From: Lotus japonicus
Lineage: Eukaryota > Streptophyta > Magnoliopsida > Fabales > Fabaceae
DNA length: 64,000 nucleotides
Assembly (NCBI RefSeq): GCF_012489685.1
Contig: NC_080043.1
Coordinates: forward strand, 9,984,501 to 10,048,500
Direction of reading: 5' to 3'
The position numbers and the translations under genes were made by a program. The notes beneath the pieces are model-generated. The model saw nothing but the letters and a program-made list of their open reading frames with translations, was not told where the DNA came from and searched no databases. Shown here piece after piece: positions 31,841-44,046 of the stretch; the first letter of the stretch is position 1, and every line of letters starts with the position of its first letter.

Positions 31841-33640
31841 GCGATCCCTCCCAAAGTATGGCTTCTTTATTGGAAAGCATGCAACAATAAAGTTGCGACC
31901 AAACAAAACACCATAAAGAGGGGTGTGATCTCGGATACAATCGCATTATTACACTTAGATGAGGAAAGCAACAATCATATTTTCCTTCACTGTAGCAAAG
32001 TATGGAAAATAAGGTATGGCATTATAAATGGAGAAGGGAGACAATGGGGTGTTCCAGCATCTTTAGGTAAGTTCAGATACAATTCTATGGGATCTAATTC
32101 CTTTTTCATATGGATTTTCAGAAATGATTATTTGTTTAGAGAAAAGCTTCAATTCACAAGAGGTTTTGGATATGCATATTTTGAGAATCTCATGGTGTAC
32201 GAAAGGCTTTTGGAAGAGTTGCGTATATGAGAATGCTCGATCCATGAAAAAATTTTGCTCCATCATGATTCCTAAGCAATCAATAGAGCAGAGATTGGGA
32301 ATTTTGCGCCACCACTCATTTGATTGTCAAACGTCAATCTAGACAGATCCTCAATAGGGAATATGGGTCAAAGCGGAATTGGGGGTGTGCTTCGCAATGA
32401 CAATAACGAAATATTGGGATACTTCTCAATTAACATGGCATATGGCTGGGCCCGTGAGTATGAGGAGAGAGCAATTCTCTATGCTCTTTTATTTGGGTAA
32501 ATAGCCAAGTTGGTCTCTGAAAGTGTCAATCGCCTTCAAATTGGTCCCTAAACTTCTAAAATGCCTCCCGCAGTCCTTAAATGTAGCAAAAGTCATTCAC
32601 ATTAATCCCTGACATTAAAAACTGAGACGGCTGTTAACGGAAACAATGACTTGAATTTTTATTTTTTTTACCTAGGTGGACTGACAATGGAACTTGAATA
32701 GTGGAAAAACATTTATCTGTCAAATTAGTCCCTCAATGTGGTAAATTAATCCTTAACATAAAAAAAAAGAATTTCTATCATTGAAAACCTCTGTTATCTT
32801 TTCCATCTTCAAGTTTAAACTTGAAAACCCATAAAATTTTCCAATTCCAGAAGAAAAAAATTAGAAAATTTAAAACCCCTAATTTTTTATAATGTTAAAT
32901 TCATCTTTGTTCATCTTCTTCTATTGAATATCAAACCCATAAATTTTTCAATTCTTCTCCTCCAATTCTACAACAACTCACCTCTCATCACAACTCAAAA
33001 GAGGGAGAAGCAAAACCCAGAAACACATTCAATGAAATCTACCCACATGCAAGCAACTCCAAGGAAGAAGATGAAGGTTGGGTTGTTTGATTTTGTTTTA
33101 AGTTAATTAAAGTGGCAGGGACCAATTTGACCACCATTTTTGCCTATCAGCTGCTGACACATGTCCTGAGAGTTTCTTTTTTGGGGGGAAAATAAAGAAT
33201 TTCCACATCAGCTCTCCCAGATGGGAAAAAAAAATTCCAAGTCACTGTTTCCGTTAACGGCCGTCTCAGTTTTTAACGGCAGGGACTAATGTGAATGATT
33301 TTTGCCACATTCAGGGACCGCAGGAGACATTTTAGAAGTTTAGGGACCAACTTGAAAGCGGCTGACACTTTCAGGGACCAACTTGGCTATTTACCCTCTT
33401 TTATTTTGTCAACAATACATCTTTAGAAATATTGTCATCGAAAGTAACTCCAAGCTTGTTGCGGGTTAGGTGAATACCAAACAACATAGACCATGGAAAC
33501 TTTTTAATGAATTGAAATTTTTTGATTACTTGATCATTGAAGTGAACTGTTGGGGGGTTAGTCACATATATAGGGAATGTATTGATATTGCATATGTTTA
33601 AAGAAGGTTGTGATAGATTTGATGCTCTATGGATATGTAA
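31841..33640 (+). pseudogene. LINE ORF2 C-terminal remnant (zf-RVT and RNase H), split by a TIR element
   Basis: Plus-strand codons from 31841 read AIPPKVWLLYWKACNNKV, then RGVISDTIALLHLDEESNNH, the zinc-binding region found after RT in plant L1-type LINEs. Near 32370-32494 another frame reads GIGGVLRNDNNEILGYFSIN, the start of an RVT_3-type RNase H. It continues after the Mutator-like element near 33410 (IESNSKLVAG) to about 33630 (HIYRE). Frameshifts and stops make it non-functional. Confidence 0.7.
32495..33396. mobile_element. Mutator-like non-autonomous TIR element (902 bp)
   Basis: Long terminal inverted repeats of about 160 bp, beginning GGGTAAATAGCCAAGTTGGT and ending in the inverse, with roughly 10-15% mismatches. 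The flanking 10-bp duplication TCTTTTATTT is present at 32485-32494 and 33397-33406. Long TIRs and a 9-10-bp duplication are typical of Mutator-like elements. No transposase ORF is present. Confidence 0.88.
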
Positions 33641-33734
33641 TGAGGTCATGAACCTTGTATAAGTAACTTACTTGAGATATGTGTTCTCATGCTTATGTTT
33701 TCTTCTATGATAATCATATTTGTTTTAGAAAATG

Positions 33735-33736
<2 letters not shown>

Positions 33737-33764
<28 letters not shown>
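33737..33764. repeat. (AT)n microsatellite
   Basis: About 14 AT units just left of the TIR element at 33776-34560. Confidence 0.9.
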
Positions 33765-33771
<7 letters not shown>

Positions 33772-33775
33772 TAGG

Positions 33776-34559
33776 GGATGTATCATATGAGAAAGCTCAA
33801 CTTAAATGAGAATGATAAGAATATTTTTGAGCCTTTAGATTAAAATAGATGGCTGAGATTAGATCATTCAATTAAAAAGTCACATGCTTTTTCATCCCTT
33901 CCAAAATTCCTTCCACGCCACTGTTTGCCCTGATTTTCCATCGGTACCTTCAGCCCCCATCACAAGCACATCCACAACCCAACATCTGACTTGCCACCAT
34001 TGAACCGCCGTGCAAGATTTTGATTGCCTCCATTTGCGTATCAAAGCAGCAGCAAGATTTCTTCAATTATACTGGTTGTTGAGGTTATCGACAAAAGGCA
34101 AACAGATATGACCGACATCTTGTTAATCTGGAGGCCTCCCATCAGGATTTGCTAGATTTATTGCCATCATGACATCAATTACACAAAAGGAAGATGCAAT
34201 TAAATTCACAAGTTGTTTAAAGCAACCTGTGCAAAGGATTAGCCATTGAGTGCTTGGTCAAATTATGGACTATTTTTACATGCCTATAAGTGGGAACGGC
34301 TTGCTGTGGTGAAATTTTATGGCGCTGGTCGCAGGTGGGAATGAGTGGCGGTGGGAGAACAGCAAAAATCTGTCGAGCGCTGGTAGCACGTTGGAACATA
34401 AAGGGGGAAATGAGAGGGGCCAAGAAGCACAATTAATTGGAAAGTAGTCACAGGACTCTTTTAATTGAATGATCTAATCTCAGCCATCTATTTTAATCTA
34501 AAAGCTCAAAATTATTCTTATCATTCTCATATAAGTTGAGCTTTCTCATATGATACATC

Positions 34560-34560
<1 letters not shown>
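33776..34560. mobile_element. Non-autonomous TIR element (785 bp), superfamily undetermined
   Basis: Inverted ends of about 105 bp: GGATGTATCATATGAGAAAG on the left and the inverse on the right, continuing through TGGCTGAGATTAGATCATTC in both arms. The interior has no ORF. The flanks are simple repeats, so the target duplication cannot be read. Confidence 0.8.

Positions 34561-34562
<2 letters not shown>

Positions 34563-34618
<56 letters not shown>
34563..34618. repeat. (TG)n microsatellite
   Basis: 28 TG units immediately right of the TIR element. Confidence 0.95.
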
Positions 34619-34619
<1 letters not shown>

Positions 34620-34859
34620 ATGGATTTTACTACAACCCAACCAAGTTCGGATCGGATTTTAGATTCAGTTCAAATCCATCCAACCCAACCCAGAATCCAT
34701 ACATATAATAATAATTTTTATAATTTTACTCATACTTGGAGTGCTAGTGTCGGAGTGATGACTTTTTGAAACTTTGAGACTTAAGAATTTGTAGTTATTT
34801 GTCATATTTGAACTTAGAGTATTTGTTCGTAGTTATTTGTTACATATTTATATATAGTT
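34620..34859. repeat. Left part of a repeat rich in CCAACCCA motifs
   Basis: Contains CAACCCAACCAAGTTCGGAT and later CCATCCAACCCAACCCAGAA. Similar motifs, with TTCGGATCGGGTC, occur at 40390-40560 on the far side of the Helitron. The two stretches are probably ends of one older hAT-like element that the Helitron entered; I could not define its termini. Confidence 0.4.
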
Positions 34860-35246
34860 ACTAGTGTTTTTTACCCGCGCGTTGCACGGGAAATATGTCT
34901 ATTGTATTTGATACATTAATTAATACTTTCATTATTAAAAATATATTAAACAACGAATGAAATAGAAAAGTCAGAATTGATGAGTAAAGTGGACATAAAG
35001 ACTTCTCTTCTAAGCCCGATTGAGACCAAGAGGAACTCGTTTCACATTCTTCGTAAATATGAAGACGGTAACACAAATCATAGATATAAGGAATTATCAA
35101 CATATTAATCTTAAAAAAAATTAATGTGATAGTAGCACAAATCAGGATTGTGTAAGATATATCATAAAGTATAACATTATTGTGTTTATTCCAACTAAGT
35201 ATGGATGACAATGGGTAGGTACTATAGTACCATCTCCATACCCGCG

Positions 35247-37053
35247 TGATGACCCGGGATTTAAGACTATTTTTCTAGTTTATTTGCATGCATTTTAATA
35301 TATTATTTAAGATATTTTAGTCATTTTAGGACACTTTAGACTTATTTCATGCATTTTATATTTTTATTTAGTTTTAGTATTTTTCTACATTTTATATTAT
35401 TTCTCTAGATTTTATTAGGATTTAAATTAGCTTTATATTCTATTTAATTATTATTAGGATTTATTTACTTTAATTTAGGATTAGATAATTTTATTTTAAG
35501 GTGTTATCTTATTTTTATCTTTTATCTATTTTTATTTGCTTTATTTTAGGAGAAGATAGAGAAAATTCATAATTAAAATAGAATTATGGAGGCTGGAATC
35601 ATGCGATGTGCAAGTGCACGAGCTTACCATGCACCTGCGCTGGGATCGTGACACGTGTCAGTGGCTGGAAGAAAATGCACCAGATGCACGCGGGTGCACC
35701 GTGTTACAGTGTACCTGACATCACCGGATCATCTGCTGCGCCAGAAAAGGACAAAATAGGCCCAGAACACGAAACAACACTATAAAATCAATTTTTAACC
35801 TATTTTTTGGGATCTTTTCATCTTTTCTTTTCTCCAAAACCTAAAAAACATCTTTGGGAGACTTGGAGGCAATTTCTTGGTGGAGAGGAAGGCTAGGCTC
35901 TTGAGGGCCGGTGTCAGGGCCATGGAGGAGGTGACAGCTTCTCCGGACGTCCATGGCTCCGTTCTATTTTGGGTTTTGTTTTTCTCTTTACCTATTTTTG
36001 TGTTGACTCTCTTTTAGTATTTGGGATGACTTAATTTGATTTTCTCTCTTATTCAATATACTTTTATGCAATTATAAGTATGGATTTCCATTATTTGGTG
36101 TTTCTCTCTATGATTAATGCTTCAATTGGTTAATTGGTGTTCTAAAGAGTTTATATTAATTCATAAATAGATTGGGAAATTGATATGGGTTAATGTAGGC
36201 TTAGTTCATAGAAGGGGAAAAATTCTAATGTCTTAGGTTATTAATTCTCTTTGTGCGTTCATGTATCTTTTGCCAATATGATGATTTTTAGGATTTGCAT
36301 GACAATTGAAAAGTTGGTGTGAGTTTAGTTAATGAGAGAAACCACTCTTGCATCAGTCATCTTAAGAAAGACATGTCTTAGGTAGGGTTGAGGTTTTCTA
36401 GGTGACAATAGGAGACATTAACTCTTAGGTATGAATATCATGAGTTGGAAAAGAGGTCTAAACCGAGTGACTAGTCGGGATACTCACCTCTCTAGGATAT
36501 GATTATCTAGTAGGAACTATTGGAATTTCTTGAGTGACAGTCAGAGATTCTATCCGCTAGGACATGAACTTCTTAGGTTAGGAACAGAGCTTGGGAATGT
36601 CTTATCGAGTAGGTATGTGCTATAATGCTCCTTTTATGATCACTAGGGCTTAAGGAAGTAAGGCTAGGTTCTTAATTGGTAGATTCACTTAGCTAAGAAA
36701 TTAGTGGGTGAATAGCTCTTATCGGCATCTTAAATGTTAATTTCATCTTATAAGAGTATATTGGTTGATAATAAGTAGTAAATCAAGTGAACTCATTTTC
36801 CAAATACACTTTCTTCTTTGTTTGCCTCCGTGAAACTTCTTTTATTGCTTTAAATATATTTTCTCTTTTATTTACATAAAATCACATTTTACTTGTTAAA
36901 TCGATCATCCAACATCTAGCTAGTGAGATTAATACGTAGCAACACAATCCCTGTGGAGACGACAAAACCCGATACTATACTACGATTGAGTCTTGAAAGG
37001 GATTTGATAGTAGTTAGTGGAGGAAAACCTCTTCATTAAATATCCTTTCATCA
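35247..37053 (+). mobile_element. Solo LTR (1,807 bp) inside the Helitron
   Basis: Starts TGATGACCCGGG and ends CCTTTCATCA, flanked by CCGCG at 35242-35246 and 37054-37058. A TATA box (TATAAAAT) is at 35781-35788. Near the 3' end it reads TCCCTGTGGAGACGACAAAA then CCCGATACTATACTACGATT, closely matching the U5 end of the solo LTR at 26588-27980 read on its own strand. No internal region remains. Confidence 0.82.
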
Positions 37054-37358
37054 CCGCGTTTTTAAAAATTACATGTACCCGTCTCCATACTCACGTGGGT
37101 AGCAACTCAAAGCTCTCCACCTTTAGACAATTCAATGTCATTACAGGAAACTATCCATCTTTGCCAAAATCTAAACCTATGGATGACAATGGGTCTCAAA
37201 ATCATTGGGTATCCTCAAAAAATACCCACTATGGGTAGGGTAAAAAATCGCTAAATGGGTATGAGGTTGAGTATAGATAATTACCCGCAAAAAATATAGG
37301 GTATGGGTGCGGGAATGGGCACTATAGTACCCAACCGGCCCATATCCGCACACACATG

Positions 37359-37364
<6 letters not shown>

Positions 37365-37441
<77 letters not shown>
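37365..37441. repeat. (TTA)n microsatellite
   Basis: About 25 TTA units, preceded by a few TTATCA variants. Confidence 0.95.
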
Positions 37442-38984
37442 TGGGAATATATTAACAAATTAATTTAAGCTATAACTTTCAAACTCACTCTTTTTTAAAA
37501 AAAGTTTGGGATATATTAATTAATACTCTAAAAGAAAAATAATAAATAAATTAAGATAAAATCAAGAAATAAACCACCTAAATCCTAATCAAATCTAAAA
37601 TTTAAAAATGTATTTTTTTTACTCTAAAAATAAATCAAAAATAAATTAAGATAAAATCAAGAAATAAACAACATAAATCCTAATCAAATCTAAAATTTTA
37701 AAATGTATTTTTTATGAAAATTAATATGAGAATGACACGTGTTATTTTTTTTTCCAATTAGTGAATATTCTGCACCCTAGAAGATTTTCTTTTCCTCAAC
37801 CCTTTTGCTTTTGATTAAGAAGAGAAAAGCAGGAATCCTTGAAGCATATGACATCTTACAATTAGTTGAAGAACAAAATCAATTCATGAAGAAGATTGAA
37901 ACATAAACAAAAAATGAAGTCTTGAAGAACAAAATACCCTCCTTCACCAATTTGAAAGGACTGTGGTGAAAGAATTGTATTTAGTGTATTTGTTAATCTT
38001 GGGGTGGAACTCTTGTGAAACAAAAAATCAAAGGAACATTTCAGTCAAGAGAAACAAAAAATGGTGTACTGCCCCATATGTGCGCACCCCAGCAAATTAT
38101 CTATATATGTGAGAAAAAAACAAAATAATTCTCCCACCCAAAATAATTGTGGTTACTTCACCAATAAACTTATACTAACAATCAATTTAAATTGAACTTA
38201 AGGAAATATTTAGAGCAAAGTAAGATAAGTCACCCAATTGACATACTAAAACATGAGTATATGCAAAACTAATGAGTTTGAGGAAAACATGAACCATTAA
38301 TCTTAAGAATGGGCTAAACATACTCATGAAGATTAAATGTGAGCTCTTCATATGCTTTCATCAATTTGACTGACCTGTGCATCATTAAAAAAAAATTAGT
38401 AAGTTGTGCATCATTCACATACAGTGTAAATAGTATGCTTATACACACAACTCAAACATGATGAATAAAAACGTGCAAAATTTGAGAAATGAATATAAAT
38501 TCAGGCTATCCTAAGTTAATAAATTTCTATAAATTATACCAAAATCTGGTTTAGAATTGCTTCACACGCATGGATTTCTACAAACTATACTAAAATCTGG
38601 TTTAAAAAAATACAAAAGCGGAAGAAGAACAATAGAAAAAACATTACATCAGAATCAAAACATTACGTCTTCAACAATGATTCGTTAAAGGGTCTATGCA
38701 AAAATTTGTAAACTTTTGGATCAAAACACATAAAATATGTGAAATTTAAGAATCCATGATTGAATTACGAACAAAAGATAAACTGAAATGGCACAAACCA
38801 TCAATCACAACATGATAAACTCTTCTTCACGTAACATAATCTTACGGCATACCTCTGTCCTGATCGCGACATGTGGCAGAGGTAGAAATAGCAGCTATCA
38901 AATCTCCGCGTGTCCATGGTAGCTTTGTGAACCCTCAGCACCAAATCAACTCCCTTTTCTTAGAATTAGCATTAACTAAATAAT

Positions 38985-39835
38985 AATATAAATTAAGATA
39001 AAATCAAGAAATAAACAACATAAATCCTAATCAAATCTAAACTTTAAAAAGGTACTAAATAAATATAGATAAAAACTACCAAAATCTAGCAAATCACAAT
39101 AAAAAACTCATAAAATCCTGAATTAAATAAAAATATGAAAATTCAATAAAAAATACCATAAAAATTCATTTATACTCTAAATGTAACTCAAAAATAAAAT
39201 AAAATATTTCATTAAATTAAAATTAAATAAATAATAAATAAGTATAGATAAAAACTATCAAAATCTAGCAAATCACAATAAAAACTCATAAAATCCTGCA
39301 TTGATTAAAAATCCGAAAATTCAATAAAAAGTAATTATTATACTCTATAAATAAATGTAAAATAAAATAAAATATTTCCTGGAAGTAAAATTAAATAAAT
39401 AATAAGATAAAATTAAGAAATAAACAACCTAAATTGTAATCAAATCTAAAATTTAAAAAGGTACTAAATAAAGTTAGATAAAAACTACCAAGTCTAGCAA
39501 ATCACAATAAAAATTCAAAAAATCCTGAATTAATTAAAAATCCAAAAATTGAAGAAAATTTAACTAATATACTCTAAAAGTAAATCTAAAATAAAATAAA
39601 GTATTTTATGGATTTAAAATAAATAATAAGATAAATTAAAATAAAATTAAGAAATAAACAACATAAATCCCAATCAAATCTAATATTAAAAATGGTATTA
39701 AATAAAGATAGATAAAAACTAACAAAATCTAGCAAATCACAATAAAAACTCATAAAATCCCGAATTAATAAAAAATTCAAACATTCAATAAAAATTAATC
39801 AATATATTCTAAAAATAAATTTAAAATAAATTAAA
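38985..39835. repeat. AT-rich tandem repeat, period about 180-230 bp
   Basis: The phrase GATAAAAACTACCAAAATCT (with variants) followed by AGCAAATCACAATAAAA recurs near 39067, 39246, 39478 and 39710. A linked phrase, AAGAAATAAACAACATAAAT, recurs near 37653, 39005, 39415 and 39650. It lies inside the Helitron near its 5' end. Confidence 0.8.
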
Positions 39836-39851
39836 AGACCAAATCTTATCT

Positions 39852-40000
39852 TTTAAAATAATATCAATCAATTATTTTAGAATATATAAAATTAAAACAT
39901 ATATCAATTGAAAATTATATCTTCTAAAATAATATCAATTAATTAGGTTAGAATATATAAAATTAAAACATATATCAATTGAAAATTATATCCTCTAACA
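39852..40000. repeat. Tandem duplication of a ~72-bp AT-rich unit
   Basis: Two copies of a unit containing TTAGAATATATAAAATTAAA followed by ACATATATCAATTGAAAATT, with a few differences between them. Confidence 0.85.
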
Positions 40001-40002
40001 AA

Positions 40003-40090
40003 TTGACACGGGGAATAATTTTTATGAGAATTAATCTGGTGCTGACACGTCACTAAGAATTAATCTGGTGCTGACACATCACTATGAAAG
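40003..40090. repeat. Short direct repeat near the Helitron 5' end
   Basis: AATTAATCTGGTGCTGACAC occurs twice in a row, each followed by GTCACTA or ATCACTA, within 120 bp of the Helitron's 5' terminus. Confidence 0.8.
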
Positions 40091-40589
40091 TTCTTCTTTT
40101 CTAATATATATTGATATTGATTTGGCATGTTGGAGACATCTAAGTTCTAAGTTTCATGGCATGACATTTAGTGTTGTTTTTCACTTTTTAGATACTATTT
40201 ATATTAGATTGTTTCATGTCATTTAGTAATGAAGTTTTATGTTTTCATGATATTTGGCTATATGTCATTTATGTGGTATTATTTCTATAACTTTTTGTGT
40301 CTTTTTCATACTATTTATTTTTTATAACTTTTTTTGAATTTATAATAATTTTTGCAATATTTTTTAATATTTCAGATATAATATTATTTTAATATATGGA
40401 CCCAATAAATCCATCCAACCCAATCCAAACTTCGTCGGGTTGGTTCGGATCGGGTCCGAAGAAGAAATTCGTGAAATCCAACCCAACCCAACCCAGACAA
40501 TTTTGATCGGTTCAGATTTTATCTTGACCAAAATCTATCCAACCCAACTCATGTGCAGTGTGTGTGTAAAAAGTTGTGAAGCATTCCTT

Positions 40590-41770
40590 CTTAACATGGG
40601 TATAGTAACTAAGTTAACAAAATGTTTGCAAAACCCAGCTCCTACGACAAAAACCTCTGAAAAAACCTACAAGCATAAAACCATGCTTTAGCACCTCACC
40701 AAACAACCGCTAAAGCCTACAGAGGTCTCCATTTGATCCCAAAAGCAACGATAAGAATAACCGAAAGAAATACTAACAAGCCACACAACACTTGAAACAA
40801 AGATCCAACTAGTAGTGCAAAACAAAAAGACCCAATAGGATCAGAGAACCACACTCCATATAGCTGGGACCCAAAGCCTAAGCAAACAGGAACAAAAAAG
40901 AATAACCATCCAAGGCCTCAAAAAACAAGAAACAGAAGTGACGATAAGATCGACCAAAACGGATCCAGCAAACATCTTCACAGCACGAACCATGGTAGCA
41001 GGGGCATCTGAAAACCCAAACACAAACCGGGCTCTACATCGACTCAAATCAACCATGCCTCGCCTGACCAAAAGCAAAAAGAGCTAAAAGGAGTGTCGCA
41101 TAAACTAATCCAAGCGCCACAACACAAAAGATCACTCCACATAACTAGAACCACACATAGAAGGAGAAAATAAGACAATCACAAATGATATAGGTTACCG
41201 CCACCGCCATACGAAGCAAGTCTGAGCCCACCCTTCGTCACTGCTCAAAAGGAACGACCCACAACTAGGGACGCACCACAACAAGAAAAACCACCCAACC
41301 ACTGTCCTGAGAACTCCACCACGCGGACCTGTGAAGGAGAACAAAGGATCAGATCTGAGAAAGAACATATCTAAGGCATATCGGGCATAGACGACGAGCC
41401 CAAAAACGATCTGTGGCAAGCACGATACAACCATCGAAGAAAGACGGCGGGAAGCCCAAGCAAACAACTCCGGGATGAAACAGACGAAGCCTTGCTGCAA
41501 GGAAGAAGAGGAGCCATCACGAATTGAAGCACAAAGAGAAGCAGAGTAGGGGGCGATGGCTCACAAACTGCGGGTTGGAGGACGAGGACGTAAGCGAAGG
41601 TGGGGAAGAGGAAAAGGAAGCTGAAAGAAGAAAAACGGAAGGGATACATCGTCGACAAAAGGGGTTGTCGCTGTGCCGGGAATGGCGCGGTGCGGAGCCC
41701 ACCCAAACAAGTCTGAGTCGGGAGAGGGTTAGAGAGAGAAAATTTAAGAGAGAAGGATGAGAATAACATA
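40590..41770 (-). other. GC-richer block, possible LINE 5' leader
   Basis: This block is clearly less AT-rich than its surroundings. On the minus strand it starts with a pyrimidine-rich leader (CTCTCTAACCCTCTCCCGAC) and has long Thr/Phe/Leu-rich readings without recognisable domains. It may be the 5' untranslated region of an L1-type LINE, but no ORF1 follows on that strand. No gene is claimed. Confidence 0.3.
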
Positions 41771-42084
41771 ATAGAAGATGATAATGATATCTTTATATTT
41801 TAAAAAATATATATAAAGATCAATAGAGTAAAAACAATATAATAATTATAAATTTAATTAAAATTTGGACAGGTGTTAGCAACATATGAAAAAGGTAATT
41901 AAAAGTATCTTTGACCGAGGAAAGGTCAAAGATACTTTATGTATTAACAGGTGTCAGCAAAAGATGAGAAAGTTTCGAGATAAGTTATAAACCTTGATAA
42001 TTTGAAGCTCTACTGTAGCCGAAATATGGCAAACAATGTATTTCATGAGCTAACATAACTATTAAGTGTTAAGACGATCGAGAG

Positions 42085-43860
42085 TTTTAACAAATATCTT
42101 GGTTTTTCGACTTTAATTGGTAAGTCCAAAACTCAGGTTTTTAACTTTGTTAAGGAACGAGTATGGAAAAAGCTATAGGGTTGGAAGGAAAAAGCTCTCT
42201 CACGAGCAGGGAAGGAAGTTTTGATTAAGGTGATAGCGCAAGCTATTCCTTCTTATTTTATGTCATGTTTTCATTGTTTTGTATTATCGGATGACTTATG
42301 TAATGATATTGAGGGGATTATTAGCAAGTTTTATTGGGGAGGAGATGTGGCAAATAGATTTATGCACTCGGTTAAATGGGACCGTTTGCGTACTCCTAAA
42401 AATGAGGGGGGTCTTGGTTTCAAAAAATTTAAGTCTTTTAATTTGGCCCTTGTTGCCAAGAATTGGTGGCGAATAATGTCGCAATCGGATATTATTCTAA
42501 GTCTCCTTTTTAAGGTTGTTTGTGCACCTCATAACTATATTTTTAGGGCAAAGAAAGGTTACCGCTCGAGCTCTGCAAACAATAGGATCCTCCGATCTGG
42601 ATGACTATTTGAGAAAGGGGCCTTAGGAGAGTTGACAATGGAAAATCTATTAAAGCTTCGAAAGATAGATGGCTTCCATCCGATGAACCTCCGGTTTATA
42701 AAGAGGATGTTACAACAGAGTTGGGTATCACTTTTTTTTCTAATTTATTATTACCAATTTATTTTGTTTGGAACACGTCCCTAGTGGAACATATTTTCTG
42801 GCCCCCCATAGAAAGGTGATCCCCTCCATCCCTTTGCATGTGCATAACTAGGATGATGCCTTTTTTCTAGGCTCTTACCTCTGATGATGGCATGTACACA
42901 TCCAAATTCGGGTATAATTTTATTTGCAGTGTTTGTTCCCAGCTTGCGGCTCATAGGCTGCCTAGCAAGCTGTGAATCATTTTTGGAAGACTTCCTCTTT
43001 ACCACACTAAAAAGGAACTGGTTGGAAGGAGACCGTGGGATTGTTGCTGATCCTCTGTGTTTGAGATTTTTATTAGTGTTGGAGTCCATCTACCATGCTC
43101 TTTTCCTTTGCCCCAAGGTCCTGGAGGTAATCTTCTCAACTTTTTTCTGCTATTCTTAGCGGAGGTAGATGTTTCTGTGGTGGGGCTATTCTTGTCTATC
43201 TTGTATTGTGTATGGGAAGCTAGAAATGCTTGCTAATTTCATGGTGACCCTTTTTGCTTTCGGTCAGCTTTGACCCGAGTTTAGTCGGTGATTCCCTCGA
43301 CGATGATGTAAGCTTCGGTGGCTGCCCCTTCAACGTCACTCCCCATTGCTTTGTCTCGTCTAGATGGTGATGTCGTAAAGGTCAATTTCGATTGATCGTT
43401 TTATTCTTTAGGGATAGCAGGGTTGGGTTTCATTCGCGTGACTATGATGGCTTGGTATTGGCTTCGGCAACCTCTTCACGAAGGCTTTCTCTCTGGTGGT
43501 GGAGGAGGCCATGTGCCATTAGTGGGCTCTCACGTTGTACTTAGATTTGGGTTTTCATTCTATTTTCTTTGAAACTAATTGTCTTCAATTGTTTGAGAGG
43601 TCGATGTAGACCTCTGCGGGGGATCCTTCCTTGAATCTATTATTGAAGATTGTCGCTGTTTAGTTTCTTGTTTTGATGTTGCTATTTTTTCGTTCGTTTG
43701 CCGTACTTTTAATGCTATTGTCGATAGCTTGGAAAAAGTTTCTCTTTTTGTTGGCTTTAGAATCTGGATTGAGGAGGCTCCTGAAGGGATCATTTCTGTG
43801 GATTGTATGGGTCATGAACAAATGACTGCTTTTGTCATATCTACTATGTATATTGTCATT
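42085..43860 (+). pseudogene. LINE ORF2 remnant (C-terminal RT, zf-RVT, RNase H)
   Basis: From about 42085 the plus strand reads NKYLGFSTLIGKSK, then GWKEKALSRAGKEVLIKVIA and SKFYWGG, followed by PKNEGGLGFKKFKSFNLALV: the conserved region after the catalytic RT core in plant L1-type LINEs. TAG at 42176-42178 interrupts it. The zinc-binding part (RGIVADPLCLRF, ALFLCPKVLEV) is at 43035-43130, and RNase H-like remains reach about 43800. Several frameshifts are present. Confidence 0.8.
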
Positions 43861-44046
43861 TTATAGCTTTGATGATTAGAATACGTATGAAAATGCTAAA
43901 GAAAAATGAAAATAAAATAGAACTAGCAATTTTCAATGAATCAAGTAATAAAAGCCAATTATTATATCTAGAATAGTGCTTCCTAAAACCTTATTTGATT
44001 ATTTCGCCAATGGAGGAACAAATACATTATTTTTAGACATTGTAAT

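Larger units (their letters stand above)
34861..40120 (-). mobile_element. Helitron, non-autonomous (5.3 kb)
   Basis: On the minus strand the 3' end is a hairpin (CCCGTGCAACGCGCGGG), then TAAAAAACA and the terminal CTAG at 34864-34861, followed by T. The 5' end starts TCAATATCAATATATATTAG at 40120 and is preceded by A. TC...hairpin-CTAG inserted between A and T without duplication is the Helitron signature. No Rep/helicase ORF is present. The interior holds a solo LTR, a TTA microsatellite and AT-rich tandem repeats. Confidence 0.65.

Noticed and set aside
37177..37458. Poly-isoleucine ORF
   Set aside because: Translation of the (TTA)n microsatellite only.
38840..38950. Captured host gene fragment in the Helitron
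   Set aside because: The block is GC-richer, but no translated frame gave a recognisable protein segment, so no gene is claimed.
40841..41769. Several minus-strand ORFs of 60-130 residues
   Set aside because: They overlap in different frames, are rich in Phe, Ser and Leu from a pyrimidine-rich strand, and match no family. The block is reported only as a possible LINE leader.
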